64,000 nt of DNA, taken from positions 2,294,001 to 2,358,000 of the forward strand of contig NZ_JAHBOH010000001.1 of the NCBI RefSeq assembly GCF_018531375.1, given 5' to 3'. The position numbers and the translations under genes are program-made. Positions 27,743 to 37,819 of the stretch are shown one piece after another (position 1 is the stretch's first letter; each line of letters begins with the position of its first letter). The notes beneath the pieces were generated by a model, which was given only the letters and a program-made list of their open reading frames with translations, had not been told where the DNA came from and did no database searches. The stretch comes from Cellulomonas fulva. Its GTDB lineage: Bacteria > Actinomycetota > Actinomycetes > Actinomycetales > Cellulomonadaceae.

Positions 27743-28227
27743 GCAGATCTCCGAACGGTACGAGGCGAGCGGGTGGGGGCCCGGACCGCGCCGCCGCCGC
27801 TGGTCGCGGGCCGCGCAGCGATCCGGGAAGAACGCTAGGACCAGGGGCGATGTGCTCCCAGGACCAAGGTCCCGGGTGCTGACGTCGCGTCGTCAACCCG
27901 GGCGGTGCGCCACGCGCCGACCGGCCACGGGACGGTGCCGCGCCTCGGCAGGTGTGCTGTGCGATACTGACCGCGGTCCGAGGGGCGTCCACACCGCCCC
28001 GAGAACCCGTGAGCTCGCACCCGTTGCGTCCGCGCGATCCAGCCGCCGCTGCACCACCCGCAGGCCCGACCGGGCCGGGATGGACGAGGCAGGCGATGGT
28101 CCGCGCCGGCCCGGTGTGCGGCCGCGCCCGACGACTTCCGTCGCCACGCGCCGCGTGGGCGACGACCGACCGACCGAGGACCGCCCGCGTGTGGGACGAC
28201 GGTTCGCGGTACCCAGGAGCGCCTCGC
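27743..28227. other. Divergent promoter region between cydA and rne
   Basis: 485 bp without a convincing gene. Facing left, TAGCGT (27832-27837, minus strand) may serve cydA. Facing right, GATACT (27963-27968) may serve rne, which would leave a 5' leader of about 250 nt. RNase E genes often have long autoregulatory leaders. The frame in phase with rne is open back to 27952, but its composition is not like the protein that follows. Confidence 0.45.
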
Positions 28228-31200
28228 GTGACCGACAAGACCTCCGAGCAGAACACCGGCGAGACCGCCGCGCAGAACGTCGAGCAGACCGGCGCACAGG
28301 ACGCCACGTCCACCGCTGACGGCGCGCGCAAGTCCCCCGTCCGCCGCCGCCGCGCCTCGCGCCCCGCCGCGGCCCCCACCGACACCGAGCCCGTCGCTGA
28401 CACCGAGCCCACCGCTGACGCCGAGCCCGCCGCTGACACCGACCCCGCCGACGAGGCCGCGGCCCTCGAGGCCACGCCCGAGATCGCCGAGGCTGCTGCC
28501 GTCGAGCCCCCGGCCGCACCCAAGCGCCGACGTGCCACGCGCACGACGAAGTCCGCCGACGCCCCTGCAGGGCAGGTGACTGCGCAGGAGACCGCGCAGG
28601 AGACCGTCACTGAGCCGGCCGGGGAGCAGGCGGCATCCGAGCCGACCGGCGTGCAGGACGACGCGCAGGCCGACGAGCAGGCCGCAGCCGAGGTCGCGCC
28701 GACCAAGCCGGCTCGCCGCCGTCGCGCCGCCACGCGGCCCGTGGCCGCGCCGGAGGGCGTGAGCGAGCCGGCGAGCGAGCCCACGAACGAGCCCACGACT
28801 GGACCCGCCGTCGACGTCGCCGACGCGCCCGCGGCGGAGGACGAGGCGCCCGCCGCCGCGCCGCGCCGCCGTGCGCGCCGCGCCACCAAGCCGGCCGCGG
28901 AGCCCGTGGAGCCGCCCGCCGAGGTGGCCGTCCCCGACGCCGCGGACGTCGAGGCGGCCGACGAGGACGAGGTCGAGGACGAGCAGACCGCGACGCCCGA
29001 GCCCGCCGCCACGGTCGAGGCCGCAGCGCCGGCGCAGAAGCCCGCGACGTCGAGCCCGCGGCTCGCGACCACGGCGCTGCTCTTCCAGGCGCCCGACCCG
29101 GCGCAGGCCCGCCCGCGTCGGCGGCGCGTGACCTCCAGCGCCGGCTCGCCCGAGGAGATCTCGCAGGCCGCGCGTCAGGCGCAGGAGGCCGAGGAGGCCG
29201 CCGCGCTGGCCGCGGCCGAGCAGGCGGACGGTCAGGGCGACGAGGCGGCATCGGGCAGGGGTGCGACCACCTCCGGCGAGACGACCGCCGACGAGCCGCG
29301 CGGCCGGGGTCGCCGCAGCCGCCGCGGGCGGGGCGGTCGCGGCAAGGCCACCGACGAGGCGGCCGAGCAGACCGACGAGCTCGACCTGGACGGGGCGGAC
29401 TCCGCAGAGCCGGCCGGCGCCCCGGCCGGGACGTCGACCACCGGGTCCGTCCCGGTGGAGCCGGTCGACGACGAGTCGGCAAGCGAGGCCGGCGCCGACG
29501 AGGCGGACGAGGTCGACGAGGAGTCGCAGCCGCGGCGTCGTCGGCGTCGTGGCGGTCGCGGGCGCCGTCGCGGAGACGCGGGCGACCGCAGCGAGGACCG
29601 GACCGACGAGCGCACGGACGAGCGCACGGACGAGGACGCGACCGCGGACCAGGGCACCGACGAGGGCGACGAGCGCGCCGACGGCGAGGACGGCGACGAC
29701 GAGGGCGGCTCGAGCCGCCGCCGGCGCCGGCGCCGGCGCGGTGCCCGCTCGGGCGAGGCCGAGACGGAGCCGCGGCGTCGCGGCGGTGACGAGGTCACCG
29801 CGCTGCGCGGCTCGACCCGGCTCGAGGCCAAGCGCCAGCGTCGCCGGGAGGGCCGTGACGCGGGCCGTCGCCGCCAGATCATCACCGAGGCCGAGTTCCT
29901 GGCCCGGCGCGAGTCCGTCGAGCGGTCGATGATCGTGCGGGAGAAGGACGGGCGCACGCAGATCGCGGTGCTGGAGGACGGCGTGCTCGTCGAGCACTAC
30001 GTCTCGAACCAGCAGCAGGCGTCCATGGTCGGGAACGTGTACCTCGGCCGTGTGCAGAACGTGCTGCCGAGCATGGAGGCCGCGTTCGTCGACGTCGGCA
30101 AGGGCCGCAACGCCGTGCTGTACGCGGGCGAGGTCAACTGGGACGCCGCGGGCCTCGAGGGGCAGCCGCGCCGCATCGAGCAGGCGCTGAAGTCCGGCGA
30201 CTCGGTGCTGGTCCAGGTGACGAAGGACCCGATCGGGCACAAGGGCGCGCGCCTGACCTCGCAGGTCACGCTCGCGGGCCGCTACCTGGTCTACGTCCCG
30301 GGTGGCGGCATGACCGGCATCAGCCGCAAGCTCCCCGACACCGAGCGCAACCGCCTCAAGAAGATCCTGCGCGAGGTCGTGCCGGACTCCGCCGGCGTGA
30401 TCGTGCGCACCGCGGCGGAGGGCGCCTCGGAGGAGGAGCTGCGCGCCGACATCGCCCGGCTCCAGGGGCAGTGGGAGGCGATCGAGAAGAAGTCGAGGAC
30501 CGCGTCCGCACCGGCGCTGCTGCAGGGCGAGCCGGACATGGCGATCCGCGTGGTCCGCGACATCTTCAACGACGACTTCAGCTCGCTCGTCGTGCAGGGC
30601 GGCGAGGCGTGGTCGACCATCTCGTCGTACATCGACGACCTGGCGCCGGACCTGGCGCAGAAGGTCTCCGTCTACACGGGCAGCTCGAGCACCGCTGACG
30701 TCTTCGCCGACCACCGGATCGACGAGCAGCTCGCCAAGGGCATGGACCGCAAGGTCTGGCTGCCGTCGGGCGGGTCGCTCGTGATCGACCGCACCGAGGC
30801 GATGACGGTCGTCGACGTCAACACCGGCAAGTTCACGGGCTCGGGCGGCACGCTCGAGGAGACCGTGACGCGCAACAACCTCGAGGCCGCCGAGGAGATC
30901 GTGCGCCAGCTCCGGCTGCGCGACATCGGCGGCATCATCGTCATCGACTTCATCGACATGGTGCTCGAGTCGAACCGCGACCTGGTCCTGCGCCGTCTGG
31001 TGGAGTGCCTGGGCCGGGACCGGACCAAGCACCAGGTCGCCGAGGTCACCTCGCTCGGCCTCGTCCAGATGACGCGCAAGCGCGTGGGCCAGGGCCTGGT
31101 CGAGGCGTTCTCCGAGACGTGCGAGCACTGCCACGGTCGCGGCTTCATCGTGCACAGCGAGCCGATCGAGAAGGGGTCGCGGCCCGAGGCCGGGTCGGCC

Positions 31201-31836
31201 CCGGCGGCCTCGTCGGACGAGCCGAAGCGTGCGCGCCGCAAGCGGGGCGCCAAGGAGCCCGCGCCGGCCGCGCCGCACGCCGGCGTGCCGGTGCTGCCCG
31301 AGGAGCGCTCGGCCGTCAAGGCGACGCTCGCCACCATCGCCGCCGCGGCCGCGCACGCCCACGAGCTGCACGACCACGAGCACGCCGACGCGTCCTCCGA
31401 CGAGGTCGACGGGACCGCCGCCGGCGCGTCCGTGGTCAGCGGGACGGTCGTCGGTGAGGCCGTGAGCGAGGGCGTGGGCGACGCCGTCGCCGCGACGGTC
31501 GTCAGCGAGCACGTCAGCGAGACCGTCGTCGTCGAGGACGTCCACGAGACCGTCGTCAGCGGGTCGGCTCCGGTCGAGCCTGCCGGCGAGGGGAGCGACG
31601 AGGCGGGTGACGCGCCGTCCGACGAGGGTGCGCGCACCGGTCACGGCGAGCCGACGTTCGACGTGCTGGCGGAGCTGGCGACGCTGCGCACCGAGCCCGC
31701 GCCCGCGGAGCAGCTCGAGCTGACCCCGGTCGACCCGTCGGTGTTCGTCACCTTCGACTCGGAGGACGACGACGCGGCGGCGGACGCGGACCCGGGTGTG
31801 ACGCAGAGCGACGTCGCGGAGGGTCGCGGAGTTTGA
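28228..31836 (+). CDS. rne: Ribonuclease E/G family protein with long disordered arms
   Basis: Single-strand endoribonuclease for rRNA processing and mRNA decay, 1202 aa. The catalytic core spans about residues 550-980: S1 domain (GNVYLGRVQNVLPSMEAAFVDVG, NAVLYAGEV), VIVRTAAEGASEEEL, the catalytic Asp region VDVNTGKFTG and IVIDFIDM, and the Zn-link CEHCHGRG. Residues 1-540 are low-complexity, alternating Ala/Glu/Thr stretches with at least eight Arg-rich blocks (RRRR); residues 985-1202 are Ala/Val/Glu-rich. Arms on both sides of the core are typical of actinobacterial RNase E. The GTG at 28228 has AGGAGC upstream. The rplU -35 box overlaps its stop codon. Confidence 0.93.
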   Translation: MTDKTSEQNTGETAAQNVEQTGAQDATSTADGARKSPVRRRRASRPAAAPTDTEPVADTEPTADAEPAADTDPADEAAALEATPEIAEAAAVEPPAAPKRRRATRTTKSADAPAGQVTAQETAQETVTEPAGEQAASEPTGVQDDAQADEQAAAEVAPTKPARRRRAATRPVAAPEGVSEPASEPTNEPTTGPAVDVADAPAAEDEAPAAAPRRRARRATKPAAEPVEPPAEVAVPDAADVEAADEDEVEDEQTATPEPAATVEAAAPAQKPATSSPRLATTALLFQAPDPAQARPRRRRVTSSAGSPEEISQAARQAQEAEEAAALAAAEQADGQGDEAASGRGATTSGETTADEPRGRGRRSRRGRGGRGKATDEAAEQTDELDLDGADSAEPAGAPAGTSTTGSVPVEPVDDESASEAGADEADEVDEESQPRRRRRRGGRGRRRGDAGDRSEDRTDERTDERTDEDATADQGTDEGDERADGEDGDDEGGSSRRRRRRRRGARSGEAETEPRRRGGDEVTALRGSTRLEAKRQRRREGRDAGRRRQIITEAEFLARRESVERSMIVREKDGRTQIAVLEDGVLVEHYVSNQQQASMVGNVYLGRVQNVLPSMEAAFVDVGKGRNAVLYAGEVNWDAAGLEGQPRRIEQALKSGDSVLVQVTKDPIGHKGARLTSQVTLAGRYLVYVPGGGMTGISRKLPDTERNRLKKILREVVPDSAGVIVRTAAEGASEEELRADIARLQGQWEAIEKKSRTASAPALLQGEPDMAIRVVRDIFNDDFSSLVVQGGEAWSTISSYIDDLAPDLAQKVSVYTGSSSTADVFADHRIDEQLAKGMDRKVWLPSGGSLVIDRTEAMTVVDVNTGKFTGSGGTLEETVTRNNLEAAEEIVRQLRLRDIGGIIVIDFIDMVLESNRDLVLRRLVECLGRDRTKHQVAEVTSLGLVQMTRKRVGQGLVEAFSETCEHCHGRGFIVHSEPIEKGSRPEAGSAPAASSDEPKRARRKRGAKEPAPAAPHAGVPVLPEERSAVKATLATIAAAAAHAHELHDHEHADASSDEVDGTAAGASVVSGTVVGEAVSEGVGDAVAATVVSEHVSETVVVEDVHETVVSGSAPVEPAGEGSDEAGDAPSDEGARTGHGEPTFDVLAELATLRTEPAPAEQLELTPVDPSVFVTFDSEDDDAAADADPGVTQSDVAEGRGV

Positions 31837-31861
31837 CCCTGCGCGCACGGGTCCGTACCCT
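31833..31861 (+). promoter_or_regulatory. Promoter of rplU-rpmA
   Basis: TTGACC (31833-31838) and TACCCT (31856-31861) with a 17-bp spacer, close to the sigma-A consensus. The -35 overlaps the rne stop codon TGA at 31834-31836. Transcription would begin near 31868, giving a leader of about 230 nt before L21. Confidence 0.6.
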
Positions 31862-31937
31862 GGGACGTCGGCGCGCCGCGTGCGCGTCGTCGTGCGTGAC
31901 ATGCGTGCGTGACATGTGCGGGCCCGTGCCGGATGGT

Positions 31938-31953
31938 TCGACCAGCTGGTCGA
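31938..31953. promoter_or_regulatory. 16-bp perfect palindrome in the rplU leader
   Basis: TCGACCAGCTGGTCGA is an exact palindrome about 70 nt downstream of the predicted start of transcription and 146 nt before the L21 start. It could be an operator or the base of an RNA structure. Confidence 0.35.
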
Positions 31954-32099
31954 GCAGATGGCTCGCGGCGCTGACGCGACCCCCTCACTGACGGCCGGTT
32001 GGCCGAGGTGTGCGGTGGGCGCGCGGGGGCTGCGGCGGGCGCTGAGGCACGGAACAGGTTTTCGACGTGAAGTATCGACGAGCAGAGATGAGCAGCAAC

Positions 32100-32408
32100 G
32101 TGGTGTACGCGATCGTGAAGGCCGGCGGCCGCCAGGAGAAGGTCGCCGTGGGCGACGTCGTCGTCGTCGACCGTCTCGCCGCCCAGGCGGGCTCGACGGT
32201 CGAGCTGCCGGCGCTCCTGCTCGTCGACGGCGAGAAGGTGACCACCGACGCGGCTGCGCTCGCGAAGGTCAAGGTCACGGCGGAGGTCGTCCGGGACGAG
32301 AAGGGCCCGAAGATCGACATCCTCAAGTACAAGAACAAGACCGGCTACCGCAAGCGCCAGGGTCACCGCCAGCAGCTGACCCGCCTGAAGGTCACCGGCA
32401 TCAAGTGA
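32100..32408 (+). CDS. rplU: 50S ribosomal protein L21
   Basis: A 102-aa large-subunit protein: [18 protein letters not shown] at the start, [44 protein letters not shown] at the end. GTG at 32100 or the adjacent GTG at 32103 give the normal N-terminus; an ATG at 32088 is also in frame, and no strong ribosome-binding site decides. It is followed by rpmA, and both precede obg, the standard order. Confidence 0.95.
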   Translation: MVYAIVKAGGRQEKVAVGDVVVVDRLAAQAGSTVELPALLLVDGEKVTTDAAALAKVKVTAEVVRDEKGPKIDILKYKNKTGYRKRQGHRQQLTRLKVTGIK

Positions 32409-32472
32409 TGTCGCGGCCACGGCGACGTGGCCCGCAGCCCCCTTTTCTGAGCAACCCGAGAGCAGGTTCGTC

Positions 32473-32730
32473 ATGGCACACAAGAAGGGCGCGAGCTCCT
32501 CGCGCAACGGTCGCGACTCGAACGCCCAGCGCCTGGGCGTCAAGCGCTTCGGTGGCCAGGTCGTCAAGGCCGGCGAGATCCTCGTCCGCCAGCGCGGCAC
32601 CCACTTCCACCCCGGCAACAACGTGGGTCGCGGTGGCGACGACACGCTGTTCGCGCTGACCGCCGGTGCCGTGCAGTTCGGCACGCGCCGCGGCCGCAAG
32701 GTCATCGACATCGTCACCGTCGAGGCCTGA
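32473..32730 (+). CDS. rpmA: 50S ribosomal protein L27
   Basis: An 85-aa protein whose N-terminus reaches the peptidyl transferase centre. [28 protein letters not shown] and TKFHPG-type [21 protein letters not shown] are fully typical. There is no N-terminal cleavage extension as in Firmicutes. The ATG has GAGAGCAGG upstream. A 17-bp hairpin terminator follows. Confidence 0.97.
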   Translation: MAHKKGASSSRNGRDSNAQRLGVKRFGGQVVKAGEILVRQRGTHFHPGNNVGRGGDDTLFALTAGAVQFGTRRGRKVIDIVTVEA

Positions 32731-32759
32731 GCACAGACCCTGCAGCCCGTCCCGGGCTC

Positions 32760-32797
32760 CGACGAAGGGGCGCACCGCACGGTGCGCCCCTTCGTCG
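32760..32797 (+). terminator. Perfect 17-bp hairpin after rpmA
   Basis: Arms 32760-32776 and 32781-32797 are exact reverse complements with a 4-nt loop GCAC. It lies 30 bp beyond the rpmA stop and separates the ribosomal genes from obg. Confidence 0.8.
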
Positions 32798-32862
32798 TGT
32801 GATCATCGAGGTCGGACCGACCTCACCGTCCCGCACGACCCGTCATCCCCAGGAGGTGCGCC

Positions 32863-34380
32863 ATGGCGACGTTCGTCGACCGTGTGGTGCTGCACGCGAC
32901 CGGCGGTGACGGTGGGCACGGGTGCGCGTCCATCCACCGCGAGAAGTTCAAGCCGCTGGCCGGCCCGGACGGGGGCAACGGCGGCAACGGCGGCTCCGTC
33001 GTCCTCGAGGTCGACCCCCAGGTCACCACCCTGCTCGAGTTCCACCACCTGCCGCACCGTCACGCGCCGTCGGGCACCCAGGGCATGGGTGACCACCGCG
33101 CGGGGGCGACGGGCGAGGACCTGGTCATCGGCGTCCCGGACGGGACGGTGGTGAAGTCGCCCGAGGGCGAGGTGCTCGCGGACCTCGTCGGGCTCGGCGC
33201 GCGCTACGTCGTCGCCTCGGGCGGCCGGGGCGGGCTCGGCAACGCGGCGCTCGCCTCGACGCGGCGCAAGGCCCCCGGGTTCGCGCTCCTGGGGGAGCCG
33301 GGCGACAGCGCGGACGTGGTGCTCGAGCTCAAGACCATCGCGGACGTGGCGCTCGTCGGGTACCCGAGCGCCGGCAAGTCGAGCCTGGTCGCCGCGATCT
33401 CGGCGGCGCGGCCGAAGATCGCCGACTACCCGTTCACCACGCTGGTGCCGAACCTCGGCGTGGTGCAGGCGGGCGACGCCCGCTACACGGTCGCCGACGT
33501 CCCCGGCCTGATCCCCGGCGCGTCCGAGGGGCGCGGGCTCGGGCTCGAGTTCCTGCGCCACGTCGAGCGGTGCGCGGTGCTGGTGCACGTGCTCGACTGC
33601 GCGACGCTCGAGCCGGACCGGGACCCGCTCTCCGACCTCGACGTGATCGAGGGAGAGCTCGCCGCCTACGCGGGGGACCTGCAGATCGAGGGCGGCCGTG
33701 TGCCGCTGACCGAGCGCCCGCGGATCGTCGTGCTCAACAAGATCGACGTGCCCGAGGCGCGCGAGCTCGCGGAGCTGGTGCGTCCGGAGCTCGAGGCGCG
33801 GGGGCTGCGCGTGTTCGAGGTGTCGACCGCCAGCCACGAGGGCCTGCGGCCGCTGACGTTCGCGCTCGCGGAGCTCGTCGCGACCGCTCGTCGGGACGCG
33901 CCCGTGCCCGAGGCGACGCGCGTGGTCCTGCGACCGCGCGCCGTGGACGACGCCGGCTTCACCGTCCGGCGGCGCGAGGGCGGCGGCGCGGTGTGGTTCC
34001 AGGTGCGCGGCGAGAAGCCCGAGCGCTGGGTGCGCCAGACGGACTTCAGCAACGACGAGGCCGTGGGCTACCTCGCGGACCGGCTCGCGCGCCTGGGCGT
34101 CGAGGAGAAGCTGTACGCCGCGGGTGCGGTCGCGGGCGACGAGGTGCGCATCGGCCCCGACACCAACGCGGTCGTGTTCGACTGGGAGCCGACGCTCATG
34201 ACGGGCGCCGAGCTGCTCGGGGCGCGGGGCAGCGACTCGCGCCTGGACGACCACAGCCGGCCGACGCGCGGCGAGAAGCGCACCGAGTACAAGGAGCGCA
34301 TGGACGCCAAGGCGGCGGCGCGCGCCGAGCTGTGGACCGAGCGCGAGCAGGGCGTCTGGACGGACCCCGAGCAGCACTGA
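32863..34380 (+). CDS. obg: GTPase Obg
   Basis: Ribosome-associated GTPase in 50S assembly and stress control, 505 aa. N-terminal Gly-rich Obg fold (residues 1-160: [25 protein letters not shown]), the GTPase domain with G1 [10 protein letters not shown]2 PFTTLVPN, G3 [10 protein letters not shown]4 NKID, and a C-terminal OCT domain (residues 345-420). The final 70 residues are a charged actinobacterial tail. The ATG has AGGAGG upstream, 7 nt away. Confidence 0.96.
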   Translation: MATFVDRVVLHATGGDGGHGCASIHREKFKPLAGPDGGNGGNGGSVVLEVDPQVTTLLEFHHLPHRHAPSGTQGMGDHRAGATGEDLVIGVPDGTVVKSPEGEVLADLVGLGARYVVASGGRGGLGNAALASTRRKAPGFALLGEPGDSADVVLELKTIADVALVGYPSAGKSSLVAAISAARPKIADYPFTTLVPNLGVVQAGDARYTVADVPGLIPGASEGRGLGLEFLRHVERCAVLVHVLDCATLEPDRDPLSDLDVIEGELAAYAGDLQIEGGRVPLTERPRIVVLNKIDVPEARELAELVRPELEARGLRVFEVSTASHEGLRPLTFALAELVATARRDAPVPEATRVVLRPRAVDDAGFTVRRREGGGAVWFQVRGEKPERWVRQTDFSNDEAVGYLADRLARLGVEEKLYAAGAVAGDEVRIGPDTNAVVFDWEPTLMTGAELLGARGSDSRLDDHSRPTRGEKRTEYKERMDAKAAARAELWTEREQGVWTDPEQH

Positions 34381-34450
34381 CGCCGCGCCGGCGGGTCCGG
34401 AGGGTGGGCGCGCGGCACGACGACGAGCGGGTGACGGGCAGAATGCGCAC

Positions 34451-35590
34451 GTGACCGCCGCCGCCCTGCACGACCGCGCCCAGCTCGCGTCGGCCGCGCG
34501 CGTCGTCGTCAAGGTGGGCTCGTCGTCGCTGACCGGCGCGGACGGTCGGCTCGACCCGGACCGGCTGCGCGCGCTCGTCGACGTCCTCGCCGCGCGCCGC
34601 GCGGCCGGCGGCCAGGTGGTGCTGGTCTCGTCGGGCGCGATCGCCGCGGCGATCGGGCCGCTGGGCCTCAGCGCCCGGCCGCGCGACCTCGCGTCGCAGC
34701 AGGCCGCCGCGTCCGTCGGGCAGGGACTGCTCGTCGCGCACTACACGAAGGCGTTCGCGGACCACGGCCTGCGCGTCGGCCAGGTGCTCCTGACGGCGGA
34801 CGACACGGTGCGCCGCGGGCACTACCGCAACGCGCACCGCGCGCTCACGCGGCTGCTCGACCTCGGCGTGGTCCCGGTGATCAACGAGAACGACGCGGTC
34901 GCGACCGACGAGATCCGGTTCGGCGACAACGACCGCCTCGCTGCCCTCGTCTCCCACCTGGTGCACGCCGACGCGCTCGTGCTGCTCACGGACGTCGACT
35001 CGCTGTACACCGGGCCGCCGTCGCTCCCGGGCTCGCGCCGCATCGCCCACGTGACCGGGCCCGCGGACCTCGAGGGCATCGACGTGTCGCGGCGGGGGTC
35101 CGCGGTCGGCACGGGCGGCATGGTCACCAAGCTCGAGTCGGTGGCGATCGCCACCCAGACCGGCGTGCCCGTGGTGCTGACGTCGGCCGCGCAGGCGGCC
35201 GACGCGCTCGCGGGGCGGGACGTGGGCACGTGGTTCGCCGCGACCGGCCGGCGCACGTCCATCCGGCTCCTGTGGCTCGCGCACGCGGCGAGCACGCGGG
35301 GCCGCCTGCAGCTCGACGAGGGTGCGGTGCGCGCGGTGGTGGAGCGGCGCACGTCGCTGCTGCCCGCGGGCGTGACCGGCGTCGAGGGCACGTTCGAGGC
35401 GGGCGAGCCCGTCGACCTCGTCGCGCCGGACGGTCGCGTCGTGGGCCGCGGGCTGGTCGCGTTCTCGTCGGAGGAGGTGCCCACCCTGCTGGGGCGCTCG
35501 ACGCACGAGCTGCGCGAGGAGCTGGGGGAGGGCTACGACCGCGAGCTGGTGCACCGCGACGACCTGGTGCTGGTGCGCCGACGCCGCTGA
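34451..35590 (+). CDS. proB: Glutamate 5-kinase
   Basis: Phosphorylates glutamate in the first step of proline synthesis. The 379-aa protein has an amino-acid kinase domain (VVVKVGSSSLT, VSSGAIAAAIG, VINENDAVATDEIRFGDND, RRGSAVGTGGMVTKL) and a C-terminal PUA domain (residues about 285-375). The GTG start has CAGAAT 6 nt upstream, another possible leaderless start. proA follows 42 bp later. Confidence 0.95.
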   Translation: MTAAALHDRAQLASAARVVVKVGSSSLTGADGRLDPDRLRALVDVLAARRAAGGQVVLVSSGAIAAAIGPLGLSARPRDLASQQAAASVGQGLLVAHYTKAFADHGLRVGQVLLTADDTVRRGHYRNAHRALTRLLDLGVVPVINENDAVATDEIRFGDNDRLAALVSHLVHADALVLLTDVDSLYTGPPSLPGSRRIAHVTGPADLEGIDVSRRGSAVGTGGMVTKLESVAIATQTGVPVVLTSAAQAADALAGRDVGTWFAATGRRTSIRLLWLAHAASTRGRLQLDEGAVRAVVERRTSLLPAGVTGVEGTFEAGEPVDLVAPDGRVVGRGLVAFSSEEVPTLLGRSTHELREELGEGYDRELVHRDDLVLVRRRR

Positions 35591-35632
35591 GACGCCCCGC
35601 CCGGGGCCGCCGGCCGTGGTTAGTCTGGTGGC

Positions 35633-36976
35633 ATGACGACGTCCCTCGAGTCCCCGTCCGTGAGCGCTGCCGCTGCGGCCGCTCCGGCCCCGGGCGGCGC
35701 GGGTGGTGATGCGGACGTCGTGGCCGAGGTCCGGGCGGTGGCCGAGCGTGCCAAGACCGCCTCGCGACGCCTCGCCACCGCGGACCGCGCGACCAAGGAC
35801 GCCGCGCTGCACGCGATGGCCGACGCGCTGGTGGCCGCCGGACCCCGGATCGTGGAGGCGAACGCGGCCGACCTGGACCGCGGCCGCTCGAACGGCATGT
35901 CGCAGGGGCTGCTGGACCGGCTCGCCCTCAGCCAGGAGCGCATCGAGGTGATCGCGGACGCGCTGCGCGAGCTCGCGGCGCTGCCGGACCCGGTCGGGGA
36001 GGTGGTCCGTGGCCAGACGCTGCCGAACGGGCTGCGGCTGCGCCAGCTCCGCGTGCCGATGGGCGTCGTCGGGATGATCTACGAGGCGCGGCCCAACGTG
36101 ACCGTGGACGCCGCGGGGCTCGCGCTCAAGAGCGGCAACGCGGTGATCCTCCGGGGCGGCTCGGCCGCCGCCAGCAGCAACCAGGTCATCGTGCAGGTGC
36201 TCGCCGAGGCGCTCGAGGAGCGGGGCCTGCCGGGCCGGCTCGTGCAGTCCATCGACGCGTGGGGCCGGCCCGGCGCGGTCGCGCTCATGCACGCGCGCGG
36301 GCTGGTCGACGTCCTGGTCCCGCGCGGCGGGGCGGACCTGATCCAGACCGTGGTCCGGGAGGCGACCGTGCCCGTCATCGAGACGGGTGTGGGCAACGTC
36401 CACGTCTTCGTCGACGAGTCGGCCGACCTGGACCAGGCGCTGCCGATCCTCCTCAACGCCAAGACCCAGCGCGTGGGCGTGTGCAACGCGGCCGAGACGC
36501 TGCTGGTGCACCGCGAGGTGGCCGACGAGTTCCTGCCCATCGCGCTCGCCTCGCTCGCCGACGCGGGCGTCACCGTGCACGGGGACGAGGAGACGCTCGC
36601 GCTCGCCCCCGAGGAGGCGGCCGTGGTCCCGGCGACGGACGACGACTGGGCGCGCGAGTACCTGTCGCTCGACCTCGCCGTTCGCGTCGTGTCCGGGCTC
36701 GACGAGGCGATCGAGCACATCCGCCGCTGGAGCTCGGGCCACACCGAAGCGATCCTCACGCGCGACCTGCGCGCGTCCGAGCGGTTCGTCGCCGAGGTCG
36801 ACTCGGCGGCCGTCATGGTGAACGCCTCGACGCGGTTCACCGACGGCGGCCAGCTGGGCCTGGGCGCCGAGATCGGCATCTCGACCCAGAAGCTGCACGC
36901 GCGGGGCCCGATGGGTCTCGCCGAGCTGACCACCACCAAGTGGGTGGTCCACGGGGACGGCCACGTCCGACCCTGA
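35633..36976 (+). CDS. proA: Glutamate-5-semialdehyde dehydrogenase
   Basis: Reduces glutamyl-5-phosphate to the semialdehyde in proline synthesis. The 447-aa protein has an Ala-rich N-terminal extension of about 25 residues, then [40 protein letters not shown], and the active-site Cys block [15 protein letters not shown]. The ATG has TAGTCT exactly 6 nt upstream (35621-35626), so it probably has its own leaderless promoter in addition to proB read-through. Confidence 0.95.
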   Translation: MTTSLESPSVSAAAAAAPAPGGAGGDADVVAEVRAVAERAKTASRRLATADRATKDAALHAMADALVAAGPRIVEANAADLDRGRSNGMSQGLLDRLALSQERIEVIADALRELAALPDPVGEVVRGQTLPNGLRLRQLRVPMGVVGMIYEARPNVTVDAAGLALKSGNAVILRGGSAAASSNQVIVQVLAEALEERGLPGRLVQSIDAWGRPGAVALMHARGLVDVLVPRGGADLIQTVVREATVPVIETGVGNVHVFVDESADLDQALPILLNAKTQRVGVCNAAETLLVHREVADEFLPIALASLADAGVTVHGDEETLALAPEEAAVVPATDDDWAREYLSLDLAVRVVSGLDEAIEHIRRWSSGHTEAILTRDLRASERFVAEVDSAAVMVNASTRFTDGGQLGLGAEIGISTQKLHARGPMGLAELTTTKWVVHGDGHVRP

Positions 36977-37059
36977 CGCACCGGGCGTCGTGCGACAATC
37001 GACGCCAGCCCGCCGCGACCCGGCTGGGACCCCACATCCGAACGAGCCGGAGGAACGCC

Positions 37060-37215
37060 GTGCACCCCGCCCTGATCGTCGCTGCCGAGGAAGCTGCCGA
37101 GAAGGCCCACGAGCTGCCCTTCCCGCCCGTCGTGTTCGGCGTGGGCGCGTTCGTCGGGCTGGTGGCGATGCTGCTGTTCACCTACGCCTTCCGCCTCGTC
37201 GGTACGCGCCACTGA
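37060..37215 (+). CDS. Small single-pass membrane protein
   Basis: A 51-aa ORF with a short amphipathic N-terminus ([22 protein letters not shown]) and one membrane helix ([21 protein letters not shown]), ending RLVGTRH. It is not in a named family I recognise. Support: GGAGG 5-9 nt before the GTG, normal actinobacterial codon use, position between proA and nadD with a 16-bp gap to nadD, and the clear membrane segment. GACAAT at 36994-36999 could be its -10. Confidence 0.7.
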   Translation: MHPALIVAAEEAAEKAHELPFPPVVFGVGAFVGLVAMLLFTYAFRLVGTRH

Positions 37216-37231
37216 GGGGCGTCCCGAGCCG

Positions 37232-37819
37232 ATGACGCGCCTCGGGGTGATGGGCGGGACGTTCGATCCCGTGCACCACGGCCACCTGGTGGCGGCCAGC
37301 GAGGTCGCCGCCCGGTTCGGGCTCGACGAGGTCGTCTTCGTGCCCACGGGCGTGCCGTCCTTCAAGCAGGACCAGGACGTCACGCCGGCGGAGCACCGCT
37401 ACCTGATGACGGTGATCGCCACCGCCTCGAACCCCCGGTTCACCGTGAGCCGGGTCGACGTCGAGCGCGGTGGGGTGACGTACACCGTCGACACGCTCCG
37501 GGACCTCAAGGACACCCGTCCAGGAGCCGAACTCTTCTTCATCACCGGCGCCGACGCGATCGAGCAGATCCTCACGTGGAAGGACGCGGAGGAGCTGTTC
37601 GAGATGGCGCAGTTCGTGGCGGTCACCCGTCCCGGGCACACGCTGTCGGTCGAGGGGCTGCCGGTGGACCGGGTCGACGTCGTCGAGGTCCCCGCGCTGG
37701 CGATCTCCTCGACCGACGTGCGCGCCCGGGCCCGGGCCGGCCAGCCGGTCTGGTACCTCGTCCCCGACGGGGTGGTCCAGTACATCGCGAAGCACCAGCT
37801 GTATCGAGGTCTGTCATGA
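37232..37819 (+). CDS. nadD: Nicotinate-nucleotide adenylyltransferase
   Basis: Adenylates nicotinate mononucleotide in NAD synthesis. The 195-aa protein has [15 protein letters not shown] (nucleotidyltransferase HxGH), [28 protein letters not shown], and the C-terminal [24 protein letters not shown] block, all diagnostic. The stop overlaps the next ATG by 4 bp. nadD-X-rsfS-gpgP is a conserved actinobacterial order. Confidence 0.96.
   Translation: MTRLGVMGGTFDPVHHGHLVAASEVAARFGLDEVVFVPTGVPSFKQDQDVTPAEHRYLMTVIATASNPRFTVSRVDVERGGVTYTVDTLRDLKDTRPGAELFFITGADAIEQILTWKDAEELFEMAQFVAVTRPGHTLSVEGLPVDRVDVVEVPALAISSTDVRARARAGQPVWYLVPDGVVQYIAKHQLYRGLS

Noticed and set aside
27952-28227. Longer rne start at 27952
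   Set aside because: In-frame but lacks a ribosome-binding site; the GTG at 28228 has AGGAGC and the downstream composition matches the arm.
25116-29072. N-terminal extension of cydD upstream of 25115
   Set aside because: The frame is open but crosses cydB, cydA and rne in other frames; the CydD fold starts at VRPLDPRLLRY.
27835-31902. Minus-strand open frame of 1355 codons
   Set aside because: Antisense to rne, Arg/Leu/Gly-rich, no motifs; composition shadow.
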